Source: Bolinopsis microptera
Lineage: Eukaryota; Ctenophora; Tentaculata; Lobata; Bolinopsidae
Reading direction: 5' to 3'
DNA length: 64,000 bases
Assembly: GCF_026151205.1 (NCBI RefSeq)
Contig: NC_087075.1
Span: 11,392,303 to 11,456,302 of the forward strand
Shown here in pieces: positions 1 through 11,200 of this stretch. The translations under genes were made by a program, and so were the position numbers. The notes below the pieces were generated by a model, which saw only the letters and a list, made by a program, of their open reading frames with translations, made no database searches and was not told the origin of the DNA. The stretch's first letter is position 1. Each line of letters opens with the position of its first letter.

Positions 1-862
1 TTTTCCCACTTTGTCACTGTATTTACTCACATTATAGGCGCTGATAAAACACCCGATATCTGATCTAAGGGGGTGTTATAACTGAATGAAGGTGTTTGCT
101 AGAACCGTCTCCGGGGGAAAACAGAAGTGTACTTGCTGGAGCTTGGGAATAGGTTCGTGTTTAACGGTGTAGGGAGTTAAAGTGGGATCTTAGTTTATTA
201 TCCAATTATTACTTTCGACACTGCTATATAACGAATAATTTTAGGACTTATAATATAGAACAACTACGGAGATGTCATCCGAATTGTGGTGTTTTACTCC
301 CTATTTAACATATTATATTATGCAATTACACACTTGCAATCCACCACGTGAATTTTTATATCCAATCATCATGAATTCGTATTTTAGTTGAGATTGTATT
401 ATCGCGCCTCTTACTGTTGTGACGGGCCCTTGTCACTGTCAGGGCCTTTATGTTGAGTTTGTCCGTATGGGTATGACAACTTGTTAGGCATAACAAACAA
501 TATAAATAATCCCAAAATAAATCCCAACCCTGCTCGTTAAATAAAGAAGCAAGGGTTGAACATTTTAAAACTCCCATTTAATATATAATTCCTCAAAAAG
601 TTATTACGATAGATTTTTAAAGTGTTTCTGAAAAACAAAATGCCCGCGCCAAATTCCTGAAATTCCTGAAATCTCGCAATTGATTTCAAGAAACACTAAC
701 CTCTCTACTAAACGCTACTTCCCTCAAAATAAATTTTGCGAAGTTCAAATTCAGTAAATTCTGTGTTTCGTTCAGAGTTCAGAGTTCACTTAAATATTAT
801 AAGCATGTTATTGATATTAACATTAGCATCAGCAAATCTCAATTTACCATCTTATATTTCAG
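1..862. other. Upstream/intronic DNA of the LIM gene, no gene seen
   Basis: This is AT-rich sequence with no exon I can support. The only sizeable frame, 736-993, simply runs into the first LIM exon through its splice acceptor (TTTCAG at 857-862) and does not look like a real start. Zyxin-family proteins carry a long proline-rich region before LIM1 and none is visible here. The window therefore most likely opens inside an intron, with the 5' part of the gene outside it. Confidence 0.6.
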
Positions 863-2305
863 GACTGTGTGCTAAGTGCAAAGAGAATATAATAGGACAT
901 GAGAACGGGTGCAAGGCTTTGGGAGCGCTCTACCATGTAAACTGCTTCGTTTGTCAGAAATGCAGTAAGTTTCGTTTGTTTTCCTACTTGTAGACATAGT
1001 TCTGGTGGGGAAATGAGAGATATTTATTGACACGCAATCTCACGAAAGCTTTTCAAACGAACGAGTTTTAGCTGACTTCAATCTGTGCCCACGGGTTAAA
1101 TTTAACATATCTGTAATCTAAATACCACTCACCTCCTAAACACTTTCGCTTTCATTTTAACAATACCGCACCTGCAGGAGACCCGCTAGTAAAGAAGCCG
1201 TTCTACCATACCGACGGACTGACGTATTGTGAGAAGGATTATCTGGACACCCTAGAGAAGTGTGATGTGTGTGAGGAGCACATTAAGGAGAGGGTAAGTT
1301 TACAATCAACCGATAAAAATACTGTATTTAATCACCTGAACCATAGATTATTTCATAAAGTGAAAGTAAATGTGAAACTGAAAGTAGAAGTGAAAGTGTT
1401 TTGTTTCAGATCCTGAGAGCGGTAGACAAACAGTACCACCCTGAATGTTTTAAGTGTACAGATTGTACAAACTGTTTGGACGGTGTTCCCTTTACTTTAG
1501 ACGCTACTAACAACGTTCTATGTGTGCAGTGTTACAATAAGTAAGTTATATTGTGTTTACTTTTAATACTTAGATTTATTTAAGTTTTATTTAAGTTTTA
1601 TTTATTAATTGAGTTGGCTAGTTTTAATCAGCATGTTTCAAGTAGTTAGTTATGTTGATTTAATAATTGTACTGAAATTGATGCCACCCTCAGTGAAATC
1701 GTACCATTCATTACTTTTTAACCCCAGAAAGTTTGCGTACACGTGTGCTTCGTGCAGTAAACTCATCGTGTCAGAGGACGGCGCAGAGACCTACCGAATC
1801 ATCGCAATGGACAAAGATTTCCACGTTGCCTGCTACAAATGCGAGGTGAGTTTCGGTTTCACTTTCACTTTCATACGTTGGAAACAAAGAAGTTCTACTT
1901 TATTCTGATTTTAGTTTATTCTGGGGATTCTGATTTTAGTTTATTCTGATTCTAGTTTATTCTGATTCTAGTTTATTCTGATTCTAGTTTATTCTGATTC
2001 TACTTTATTCTGATTCTAGTTTATTTTGATTCTAGTTTATTCTGATTCTAGTTTATTCTGATTCTAGTTATTCTGATTCTAGTTTATTCTGATTCTAGTT
2101 TATTCTGATTCTAGTTTATTCTGATTCTAGTTTATTCTGATTCTAGTTTATTCAAATTCCAGTTTTATTCAATTTTATTCTTTATTAAACTCTTAATTCC
2201 CAGGTGTGTGATTCGAAGTTTACAAACGACGAAGGACAAGGATGTTATCCTCACGAGGACCGTCTCTTGTGTCACACTCACTACAAAGAAGCTGTAGCTC
2301 AATAG
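863..2305 (+). CDS. Zyxin/LPP/TRIP6-like triple-LIM protein, C-terminal exons (5' partial)
   Basis: Five exons are visible: 863-964, 1178-1293, 1410-1540, 1728-1845 and 2204-2305 (stop TAG). All have GT donors and AG acceptors, and all phases agree. The joined frame gives three consecutive LIM domains. LIM1 has C-x2-C, H-x2-C and CQKC and ends in YCEKDYLDTLEKC, which leads straight into LIM2 (CDVC, YHPECFKC). LIM3 (CASC, FHVACYKC, then VCDSKF and a terminal His/Cys) precedes a very short tail. The tight linker, the 'RIIAMDK' stretch of LIM3 and the end soon after LIM3 are typical of the zyxin/LPP/TRIP6/Ajuba group. Those proteins are adaptors that move between focal adhesions or actin stress fibres and the nucleus. 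The N-terminal proline-rich part is not in the window. Which paralogue this is cannot be decided from the LIM region alone. Confidence 0.9.
1892..2165. repeat. 16-bp intronic minisatellite
   Basis: About fifteen head-to-tail copies of a 16-bp unit (ATTCTAGTTTATTCTG and variants) fill most of the last intron of the LIM gene, between the donor at 1846 and the acceptor at 2203. Copies differ by one or two bases, and one is shortened (near 2067). Confidence 0.85.
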
Positions 2306-3480
2306 TTCAACACAGGAAGCAATTTGTAAAACTCTTTCCTCAAACACAAGGAAATATTTTTCTGCGTCGTATTTATTTATTAGGGAAGAGCTGGGTAGTT
2401 AATTGTTGGATTGTTTTTATCCCTCTGTGGGTGGGTAGGTAGTTTGGTTAGGTAGATAAAGATATTTGTAATGAAACATACCACTTACACAATGTGAAAT
2501 GATCATGATATCATCAGTCATGAATTTTCTCTTTTATTTGAACTTCGATTGAACCTGCAATTCTGGAGCCCCACTGCATTTTGTTCCGATGCCAATTTTT
2601 TTATTTAGCGTGGAATATGTGGCTGGGACCCTAGGAACTGCTACAGGTGAACAATATTTCGTTTTAGAAAATTTAAGTTTAACTTAGCTTTTTGATAGAC
2701 GTAAACCTGTGATAGATTATCAATGGTTGTAAACGTATGTATCATAAGATTGAAATACTTACGACGCCATATTTTAGAATTTAAATAGCATAGAATTATC
2801 TACATATTAAGATATGTAGAATTTTTGATAGCTTAAATTTAAAGTTTTAAACAATTGTAAATACACATTTCTGTTTTTAAATGAAAGGATTATGATATTG
2901 ATGCAATCTCACTCTGCAAAACACCACATGGATAAAATGCCTCCATGCACCTGTGTTAATTTTGTACAGTACAATTAACTATATAGAGTACGTTTTTTAA
3001 AGCCTTCTTTGGAACAGTTTAGAACATTATATTATACCAGTGATCGATATCAGTTTTCTATGTTTTCCATAAATTTAAATATGTAGGCTCGACTTCAATT
3101 AAGTGGAACACTATATCAATTAAAGCTGAAGTTCTCAGTTTTCATAAAAAATTCGGTTTTCATCCAAAATTCTCCCAATGCTCACCTGCGCACTCTGTTG
3201 ATTTCTTAAATCTTATATTTAATATTTATTTTGTAAAGCAGACATCATTATTTTTGTACCACGAGATAGTGTTTGATTTAGCATTCTTTAAAGTTTAAAG
3301 TTTAACTTTCCATGAATGGTATTTATATAAGATAGCAAGATGAAGAAATGCACCCGTTTCTGGGGTTACTAGATTTTCAACCACTGCATGCTCTGATCAG
3401 TGATCAGTTCACTTTATAATTCCACGAATAAGATCCGTGGAGTCACTTTGATTCAAATTACATTGTACATTGACAGATGT
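2306..3480 (+). other. 3' UTR and downstream flank of the LIM gene
   Basis: This is AT-rich DNA with no open frame of note. The first part should be the 3' UTR of the zyxin-like mRNA. A weak ATTAAA at 3119-3124 could serve as a poly(A) signal, but nothing in the sequence singles it out. I see no RNA gene or other coding signal. Confidence 0.4.
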
Positions 3481-3620
3481 TGCATTTCAATTTTCACGAA
3501 AGAAACTTAATTCTGTGTAAAATATTGAAAGCAAAAAGTGAATGATCATACTCAAGTCTGTGTCATATAGGGGTAAGACGAAATCAATCGATGAATTTAC
3601 TTGCCTCACGTTGTAAGCCC

Positions 3621-3640
3621 GCCGCGCACGAGTGCGCGGC
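3621..3640. repeat. Perfect GC-rich palindrome
   Basis: A 9-bp arm (GCCGCGCAC) is followed after two bases by its exact reverse complement. This forms a very stable hairpin in otherwise AT-rich DNA. Just downstream, TGAAACCCCG is repeated directly. It sits at the left edge of the repeat cluster and may mark the end of an old mobile element. Confidence 0.6.
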
Positions 3641-3955
3641 TGTGAAACCCCGGCATACTGATGAAACCCCGACACTAAATTGTAAATGAAATGACAATGG
3701 GGGTCACGACGTACAAGAATTCACTAGTGACTAGGTCACGCCAAAAACATGCATGACTATCGACCCTTTTGATGACCATCGATGATTGTTACCTAGCTTG
3801 CTAATTTATTGCCCGCTTCTCTCACGGATCCTGTTTTTAACACTACGTCATGGGGGGTGATTCGGAATCAGGGTCCAAAAATACACCGATCTAGATCACT
3901 TTCATGCCTAAAGGGCCTTTTCACAAGAATTTTCTTAAAATTTGGGCGAGCGATT

Positions 3956-4052
3956 AAGTTTACTGGGCCGCGCTCAGCCTGTCATTCCGCCAAATCTATA
4001 TTCTATCTATATCTATGTTAATGAACATAATAGCCTGGGGTCCTCAGGTAAG
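3956..4052 (+). repeat. Inverted-repeat arm 1 of repeat cluster
   Basis: This roughly 97-bp arm is matched in reverse complement by 4450-4540. Shared landmarks are ACTGGGCCGCGCTCAGCC, the string GTCATTCCGCC and a CCTGGGG/CCTCAGG motif. The spacer is about 400 bp. The layout resembles a non-autonomous inverted-repeat element or two head-to-head copies of a short repeat. No coding frame is present. Confidence 0.75.
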
Positions 4053-4142
4053 ATTAAGTAGGAGCGCAACCCTCCAGTGCAGTCTGTACACTTGACACTG
4101 TAAACATATAAGTATTATTAACTATTAATTATTAACTATGAT

Positions 4143-4540
4143 ACTCGTCTAAATTTCTTTGAAGTTAAGTACAAATAACAAAGTAGCGAAGCACTGCTTT
4201 ATTCTCGACTCGAAATATTATTAGCCGGAGGCAAGTGCATGCTACGAAGTAGCGCGCGCCGGGTTAAGCCATTATTATTAACAATTGAATGGAAGATTTA
4301 ATTAGCGCGAGCGAACCGCGAACGTTATGAACTTGCTGTTTAGTCGCAATCATCTTTAATATAATAACATATATAGCCGGCCCGGTGCGGTAAGTTTTAA
4401 TAAATTTACTGCAGGTATAGTACTAGTAGGCTTAAATACATTGATTGACATTACCTGGGGACCTCAGGCTATTATGTTCATAACATCCGCCGAATAGAGA
4501 TTCGGCGGAATGACAGGCTGAGCGCGGCCCAGTAATGATT
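4143..4540 (-). repeat. Repeat unit A with inverted-repeat arm 2 and hairpin
   Basis: It starts with ACTCGTCTAAATTTCTT and carries an AAGTAGCGCGCGCC block. It ends in the 4450-4540 arm, which is the reverse complement of 3956-4052. Inside that arm, CCGCCGAAT (4487-4495) and ATTCGGCGG (4500-4508) make a perfect 9-bp stem with a 4-nt loop. The same order of blocks recurs in direct orientation at 4961-5155, so this is one copy of a dispersed or tandem repeat. Confidence 0.65.
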
Positions 4541-4960
4541 GACAATGCCAATCCTTCACACATGTCACAGCTCGGAGCGGCCCATCGGGCTCAATAGTCA
4601 ATAGTGCAAGATTGATAGTATTGCTGATATATGATCGCTACAATTTGTAGTATGGTTGCTTGATTGACGATGTCAACCCATTGAGATCGTTGCTTTGCGA
4701 AGAATGCACTAGTTCGAAAAGAATGCTAGTTCGCGCGGCGCGTCGAAGCGGCGAAGTCATCCAATATGCAGTTGCTAAAAATATTATTTGATGCGCGGCA
4801 CAGCCTAGTCACAACAAGAAGTGTTACCTGTGACTTGTAGCCCGATGCACTACTGGGCCGCGCCACGCATTTTCTCGCAACCGTAGATCGGCGAGATGCA
4901 CCACTGGGCCTCGCCGAGCTGGGAAGGATTGACACCGTGAATCAACTTGACGGATGTTAC

Positions 4961-5155
4961 TCGTCTAAATTTCTTCGAAGTAGCGCGCGCCGCTTTCTTC
5001 TCGAAATTGCCCGACGGCAAGTGCTACGAAGTAGCACGCGCCGGGCCAGACCATTAACAATGGTCAATGAATCAACCTGTGACCTGGGGACCTCAGGCTA
5101 TCATGTTCATAAACATAATAAAGAATAGAGATTCGGCGGAATGACACAGTAGGCC
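4961..5155 (-). repeat. Repeat unit B, shortened direct copy of unit A
   Basis: This is a direct repeat of 4143-4540 with the middle (about 4290-4446) missing. It keeps ACTCGTCTAAATTTCTT, the AAGTAGC(G/A)CGCGCCG blocks (4978 and 5031), CCTGGGGACCTCAGGCTA and the ATTCGGCGGAATGACA end. A further GTAGCGCGCGCCTGCCG block lies at 5233. No protein is encoded. Confidence 0.65.
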
Positions 5156-5536
5156 TGGCCTCAAACTGATTTCGAATGAGACATATTTGCGATTACTCAG
5201 CATTTGCTCTAACCAGAGGCCTTTCGCTTGCAGTAGCGCGCGCCTGCCGAAGGAGTATATTCTACTTGTGAAACAAGCGCGTCATGCAGTACGCGTATAC
5301 ACATGGCTATGTGATACTCATATCAGCATGAATTTTATTTCTTGACGAGTTATGAGCAAATAACCATTTTTGTCAGACGCGCGCACGTGAAAGGCTTGTA
5401 AAACGATATTCCAGCTGTTTATGCTTTAGGATTGGAGTCAGTTTTGGTTTTAAAGTAATTGTGAAGATAGTATAAAGATTTAAGTACAGATTTGTGCACT
5501 TTAACTTTAAGCATTTACCATAAAAATCAAAATTAG
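5156..5536. other. Flank or possible 5' UTR of retroelement 1
   Basis: No open frame or recognisable motif is visible apart from a single GCGCGCC block shared with the upstream repeats. It may be the 5' leader of the first retroelement or host DNA, and the sequence does not decide this. Confidence 0.3.
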
Positions 5537-7989
5537 CATTTTGTTTTGTGGCAGGCAGGTAAGTTAGAAGAGTTGCTGCGAGAAGGACAGGAGATTCAGA
5601 GAAGAATGGGAAAGGGGAAACATGAACATGGCCATGTTGAGAGAGTCTTCACTCGACTTATGATGAAAGGTAAAGTCAGTGCAGCAATGAGGTGGATTGG
5701 CGAAAATGCCACCGGGATTCTTGAACCCACTCCAGATGTGATAAAAGTACTGAAAGAGAAGCATCCCAAGGCATCACCTGCATCAAAGGGAAGCTGTCTG
5801 AGTGGACCAGTGAGGAGAGTAGAGCCGGTTATCTTTGACAGTATTGACGGGGAATCGATAAGACAAGCAGCAAAGAGAGAGCAAAGAGAGTACAGGGTAC
5901 AGGGTGCTGCAGGGCCTTCAGGAATGGATGCGGATGCGTGGAAGAGACTACTGTGTTCTAAACAGTTTGGTAAGAAGTGTGAGGATCTATGCAATGCTAT
6001 AGCAGGGATAGCAAGGAAACTATGTGTCAGGAATCTGGATCCAACGATGTTGACCTCATTGACAGCATGTCGACTTGTTCCCCTGGATAAAAAGCCTGGC
6101 GTCAGGCCTGTTGGCATTGGTGAAGTCTTACGAAGGATAATAGGGAAGACAGTGATGACCCTCCTACAGAAGGATCTGGTTGGTGCCACTGCTCCTATTC
6201 AAGTGTGTGCTGGTCTTCAGCGAGGAGTGGAAGCAGCTGTTCATGCTGCGAGGGACTGCTTTGAAGATCCTGAAACTGAAGCCATCATCTTAGTGGATGC
6301 AGAGAATGCATTCAACTTGCTGAACCGAGAGGCAGCTCTTAACAACATGTATATTGTATGTCCAGAAGTTGCTACCTACATTATGAACACCTACAGAATG
6401 CCTGCTAGACTGTTTATTGCAGGAGAAGATGAACATCTTTTTAGTGAAGAAGGGACAACACAAGGTGATCCACCTGCTATGGGATTTTATGCATGTGGTA
6501 CAATACCATTGATTGGTGCAGGAAACATTGAGAGAAAAGTGACTCAGATCTGGTATGCTGATGACTCTGCTGCTGGGGGAAAACTGGAAGAAATTAGGAA
6601 ATGGTGGGATAACCTCTGCATTAAAGGACCACTTTTTGGTTACAACCCTAAATCTTCCAAGACATGGGTGATAGTCAAGCCTGAGCACGAATTGAAGGCA
6701 AGAAACTTGTTCCCAGATGTCAATGTGACAAGTATTGGTCGACGATATCTGGGCAGCTTTATCGGAACTGATGAAGGAAAAGGGGCTTTCATCGAGGAAA
6801 AAGTTCAAGAATGGTGTCATGATCTTAAACAATTAAGTGATATAGCATCACCAAGATATGGAGGATTGGGTATACCAGTTATGATGGACATGGCAGACCG
6901 AGAGTACAAATTCTCATGTAGAGCCACAAAACCCCTTAAAGAAGCTATTCTCAAGCAGGTAGACAACTACACAGAGGACTGGAGAGTAAGCAAAGGAGTG
7001 AAAACTGAGATAACAACTGAACGAAATCTCTTCTATCGACAAAAACAAGCGGAAATACGCCAGGAGCTCGAGTCAACACCACTGGCAAAGTTGATGTTCC
7101 AACTAGCTGCTGAGAAAGGGGCAAGTGCTTGGTTAACAGCACTACCTTTAAAAGAGTATGGATATCTGATGAACAAACAACAGTTCTCAGACGCATTAGC
7201 TCTCAGGTACAACCTGAACTTAAAGGACAGCCCTAAGACATGTACGTGTGGCCAAAAGTTCTCAGCAAACCATGCGCTCATCTGCAAACTCGGTGGATAT
7301 GTGTCACTGCGGCACAATTCGCTGAGAGACACCTTTGCTGAACTAATGAGAACTGTGAAATGCAAGGATGTGCAGACTGAGCCAGTTCTTCTTCCAGCTG
7401 ATGGTCTGAAGTTGCCTAAGGGAACAGTACTTGGAGACCAAGCTAGGCTGAACATCTCTGCAAGATCGATTTGGAATGCTTCAGAGAGGGCATATTTTGA
7501 TGTAAGGGTATTTCATGCCCCAGCCCCCTCCAATGCAAGCAAATCGATCCCGGCAATGTACCAGTCCCATGAAAATGAGAAAAAGCGATGTTACAACGCA
7601 AGGGTTCTTGAAGTGGAGAAAGGAAGCTTCACACCTTTAGTGTTCTCGACTTCTGGTGGAATGGGTAGTGAAGCTGAAAGACTGGTAAAAAAGCTGGCCA
7701 GTAAGATGGAGTACCACACTGGCCAGAGGTACTCGGATGCTGTAGGTTACATCAGAAAGCGCCTTCGCTTTGAAATCCTAAGAACAACAGTGATTTCTCT
7801 CCGTGGAGACAGAGGTGCGAGAAAAAACATTGTCAATATAAACAGTCTAGATCTTAACTTGGAGCCACAAGGCCAAGGGTAATTTTTGAGTGTTTAGGGA
7901 ATTTTTATATTCTTAAAGGTTTGATTTTATATAGGGTCATTGCTATATTATGTGTATATTGTTTGAATAATTTTATAAAAAAAAAAAAT
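5537..7989 (+). mobile_element. Non-LTR retroelement copy 1 (defective)
   Basis: One long RT frame is followed by a short 3' region. That region contains a 25-nt block (7938-7962) identical to 11298-11322 downstream of the second element, and then an A-run (7978-7988). The shared 3' end and about 50% similar protein make 5.5-8.0 and 8.3-11.3 kb two members of one family in the same orientation. The open frame reaches back only to a stop at 5534-5536 and has no ATG where the second copy has its N-terminus. The copy is therefore 5'-truncated or lost its start. LTRs and a separate APE-type endonuclease frame are absent. Confidence 0.75.
5546..7882 (+). CDS. RT with C-terminal CCHC and nuclease-like region, internally deleted
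   Basis: The frame codes for about 778 residues. RT landmarks in order are GPSGMDADAW; the CRLVPLDK...GVRPVGIGEVLRRI block; palm motif A (ILVDAENAF); motif B (EEGTTQGDP); the catalytic box WYADDSA near residue 337; and the 'KSSKTW' motif after it. The C-terminal part has a CxC-x7-H-x4-C zinc-knuckle-like cluster followed by GGY...RHNSLRD, ARLNIS, YFDVRVF and VEKGSFTPLVFST, matching element 2. Compared with element 2, about 63 residues are missing in frame near 6848-6856, between the RT and the RYGGLG segment, where the thumb should lie. The leftmost codon available is TTG, so the true start is unknown. It is probably inactive. Confidence 0.75.
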   Translation: MWQAGKLEELLREGQEIQRRMGKGKHEHGHVERVFTRLMMKGKVSAAMRWIGENATGILEPTPDVIKVLKEKHPKASPASKGSCLSGPVRRVEPVIFDSIDGESIRQAAKREQREYRVQGAAGPSGMDADAWKRLLCSKQFGKKCEDLCNAIAGIARKLCVRNLDPTMLTSLTACRLVPLDKKPGVRPVGIGEVLRRIIGKTVMTLLQKDLVGATAPIQVCAGLQRGVEAAVHAARDCFEDPETEAIILVDAENAFNLLNREAALNNMYIVCPEVATYIMNTYRMPARLFIAGEDEHLFSEEGTTQGDPPAMGFYACGTIPLIGAGNIERKVTQIWYADDSAAGGKLEEIRKWWDNLCIKGPLFGYNPKSSKTWVIVKPEHELKARNLFPDVNVTSIGRRYLGSFIGTDEGKGAFIEEKVQEWCHDLKQLSDIASPRYGGLGIPVMMDMADREYKFSCRATKPLKEAILKQVDNYTEDWRVSKGVKTEITTERNLFYRQKQAEIRQELESTPLAKLMFQLAAEKGASAWLTALPLKEYGYLMNKQQFSDALALRYNLNLKDSPKTCTCGQKFSANHALICKLGGYVSLRHNSLRDTFAELMRTVKCKDVQTEPVLLPADGLKLPKGTVLGDQARLNISARSIWNASERAYFDVRVFHAPAPSNASKSIPAMYQSHENEKKRCYNARVLEVEKGSFTPLVFSTSGGMGSEAERLVKKLASKMEYHTGQRYSDAVGYIRKRLRFEILRTTVISLRGDRGARKNIVNINSLDLNLEPQGQG

Positions 7990-7992
7990 TAG

Positions 7993-8227
7993 CATTTTTA
8001 CAAATGTACACAGAACGGTCCAAATCAAATCGCCACAAAATAGTATAATTGCATAGTATAATTGCATAGCATAGCATCAATGATTAATGAAAATAAACAA
8101 ATTAACATTTCTCACATATCATGTATCATACTACTTATATATATAATGACTAAATGAATTTTCGAATAAAAAATTTCAATCGCTTGTACTTGTATTTTAA
8201 TCATTAATAATATTCTTTATATATCAT
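7993..8227. other. AT-rich spacer between the two retroelements
   Basis: This short AT-rich stretch contains a few tandem copies of ATAGTATAATTGC (around 8039-8075) and no coding signal. It may include the 5' leader of the second element. Confidence 0.4.
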
Positions 8228-11200
8228 TGAGCATAAGCAGTGATACAACGTATCTCGGGATGATCCGTAGAGTCTCGACTAGTTTCGGCTTACCGCCATC
8301 AACAGGATCGCCGATCGATGAATCATCTCAAATTTGCAGATGCTACCAAGTGGGAAAGGCTATCGTTCGCACTGGTTCATATCTTCTTGCCAATCATGTT
8401 GCAAAAACCGTCAAGCAAGTCAAAAGCAAGAGACCATGTAACATATCTCACCAAGCGTTTGGTTAAATGGAAAAATGGAGAACTTGACGATCTAATGATG
8501 GAGTGCAGGAGTATTCAGAAAGCCTTGGTGCAGCAACAAAAAATCAGCGAGGAATCCAGGAAGAAGAGTTTCTGCCGACTAATGCTTCTTGGGAAAATTA
8601 AACAAGCCACCAAATTTGTCGACAGTTCCAATGACACCTCAGGAGTTCACAGCCTAACAGCAAACATTAAACAGGTCCTTGGGGACAAACACCCTCCAGC
8701 TGTTAAAGCAGATCCAGTTGTTCTGCACCCTCACATTACTCCTCCACCTCAGGAAGTGATATTTGAGAGGATTGACGCAGAGACTGTCAAGAGGGCTTGT
8801 TTATATTTGGATGGATCAGGCGGCCCAACACTAACGGACTCAGATTTGTGGAAGCATATCATCTGCAGCAAATCATTTGGCAAAGCATCAGTGACACTTG
8901 CTGAGTCTATAGCAATTGTTGCAAGGCGCCTTTGTAGAGAAGATATCCATCATAGCTGTCTGAAAGAGTTCACTGCATGCAGATTAATCCCTCTTGATAA
9001 AGGCCAGGATAAGAACGGGAAACCTGGTGTAAGACCAATTGGAATCGGCGAGATATTGCGCAGAATCATTGGAAAAGCAGTTATAATGTCTTTCAAAACT
9101 GATATACAATATGCTGCTGGCCCACTGCAGACCTGTGCAGGGCTCAAATCAGGAATAGAGGCTTCCATTCATGCAATGAGACAGATCTGGGAAGACAGTG
9201 ACACTGAAGCAATACTACAGGTTGACGCTGATAATGCGTTCAATCGTCTTAATAGAGAAGCAGCCCTTCACAATGTTCATGAGATCTGTCCTCCGCTCTA
9301 TCAGTATCTAAAGAACCACTACCAAAAGCCAGCAGACCTGATCATTAATACTACTGAGGACCACTACCAACTTAAGTCTGAGGAAGGTTCAACTCAGGGA
9401 GATGTAGCAGCAATGGCATTCTATGCGTTAGGGATCAAGCCTCTAGTAGATGACCTAGCCACAGCCTCCAAGCCCAGTGTTTGCAAACAGTCTTGGTATG
9501 CAGACGACAGTAGTGCTGGTGGAAAGATTGAAGGTATTAAGATATGGTGGGATACGCTGTTGGAGCAAGGGCCAAAGTATGGATATTACCCAAAAGCCAG
9601 TAAGACCGTCCTGATTGTGAAGAATAGCGAAGACCTAGATCTTGCGCAGAAAGTTTTCTCAGGCACTGGTATTAAAATTGAGTCTGAAGGAGAACGCCAT
9701 TTGGGTGCAGCAATTGGCAGCGAAGCTTTTAAGAACAAATATGTCTCAGATAAAGTTCATAAATGGTGTCAGGACATCAAGCTGTTGTCATCAATTGCTG
9801 TTGAGGAGCCCCAAGCTGCTTTGACTGCATATAATAAGGGAATTTGTCACCGGTGGACGTTCATTCAGAGGACCATCCCGGGTATAAGTCACTTGTTTCA
9901 ACCATTGGAGGATTGCATCAGAACAGATTTTATTCCAGCAATCTTGGGTAAGAACGTATCAGACTTGGACCGCTCCATATTTGCATTGCCAGTCAGACAT
10001 GGTGGCCTAGGTATCTCCAACCCAGTTGAAAACTGCAATAGAGAATTCACAGCCTCAGTCACCATCACAAAAGACCTCACAGACCTGATTATCAACCAGC
10101 AAAACACCCTTGAACATTACAATATGTCAATTCAAAATGACACTATAAAAAGTCTCAAGGCAATCAAGGAGAAACACTTATTTACGGTTAGCAAATCAAT
10201 AGAGGACAGTGTAAGAGATCCCAACCTAAAGAGATCTCTCCAGTTCATCAAAGAGAAAGGTTCAGGATGTTGGCTTACTGCACTTCCATTGAAGAGATTT
10301 GGCTACTCCCTTAACAAGATTGAGTTCCGTGATGCTCTGTACTTGCGTTATGGTTGGGAGATCCCTAACACCCCATTTCACTGTGCTTGTGGAGAGAGAA
10401 ATAATGTGAATCACACACTTATATGTAAGAAAGGTGGCTATGTTTCTATGAGACACAACAACATCCGCGATCTAAATGCAGAGCTTCAGCGTGAAGTATG
10501 CAGGGATGTAGTGACTGAGCCAGCATTGATACCCCTTGATAATGAAGAAATTGTTGGTACCAATGCTGATAGAGCTGCACCTGATATATCCTCACGAGGT
10601 CTCTGGAGCACATTTGAACGAACATTCTTTGATGTCTGTGTTACCCACCCCAACTCACCCACATATTACAAAAAAGATATGGAACAGATCTATAAAGCTC
10701 ATGAAATGAGGAAAATGAAAAAGTACAACAACAGAATCATCCAGGTGGAAAAAGGCACCTTTACCCCACTTATATACTCAACAAATGGCGGATGGGGTCC
10801 ACAAGCCACAAGATACCACAAGAGACTCGCTGAAAAACTATCCCAGAAGAGAGGAGAAGACTATGCGGCTATTATGTGTTACATGCGCACCAGGATTAGA
10901 TTCTCAATCCTCAGGAGCACCCTGATAGCGGTCAGGGGTGAGAGAGGGAGACGGCAATCGTATACATTGCCAGTCAGTGTAACTTCGTTTAACTTGATAC
11001 CTGCCACCATGGACTATGAATGTTTCTAGACACTATCATATCCTTTTGATATTGAGATATTGGTATCTCAGATCACGTGTACATCGTTCCTTTTTTATGA
11101 CACAGTAATTTATTGACACTCACAGCTATAATTTTAATCATTGAATCAGTATTTTTATCTGTGCTCTGCCTAATGCATCACATGAATCAGTTTTTTAATC

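Noticed and set aside
736-993. A short complete gene starting at the ATG-proximal frame 736
   Set aside because: Only the part after the acceptor at 862 is LIM-like. The rest is intronic and has no expected zyxin N-terminus.
5564-7455. Minus-strand frames of up to 197 codons under the first RT
   Set aside because: They are shadows of the plus-strand RT, which has a full set of conserved motifs.
8227-8466. Separate 79-codon ORF before the second RT
   Set aside because: It overlaps the RT start in another frame, and the RT frame matches element 1 from its first conserved residues.
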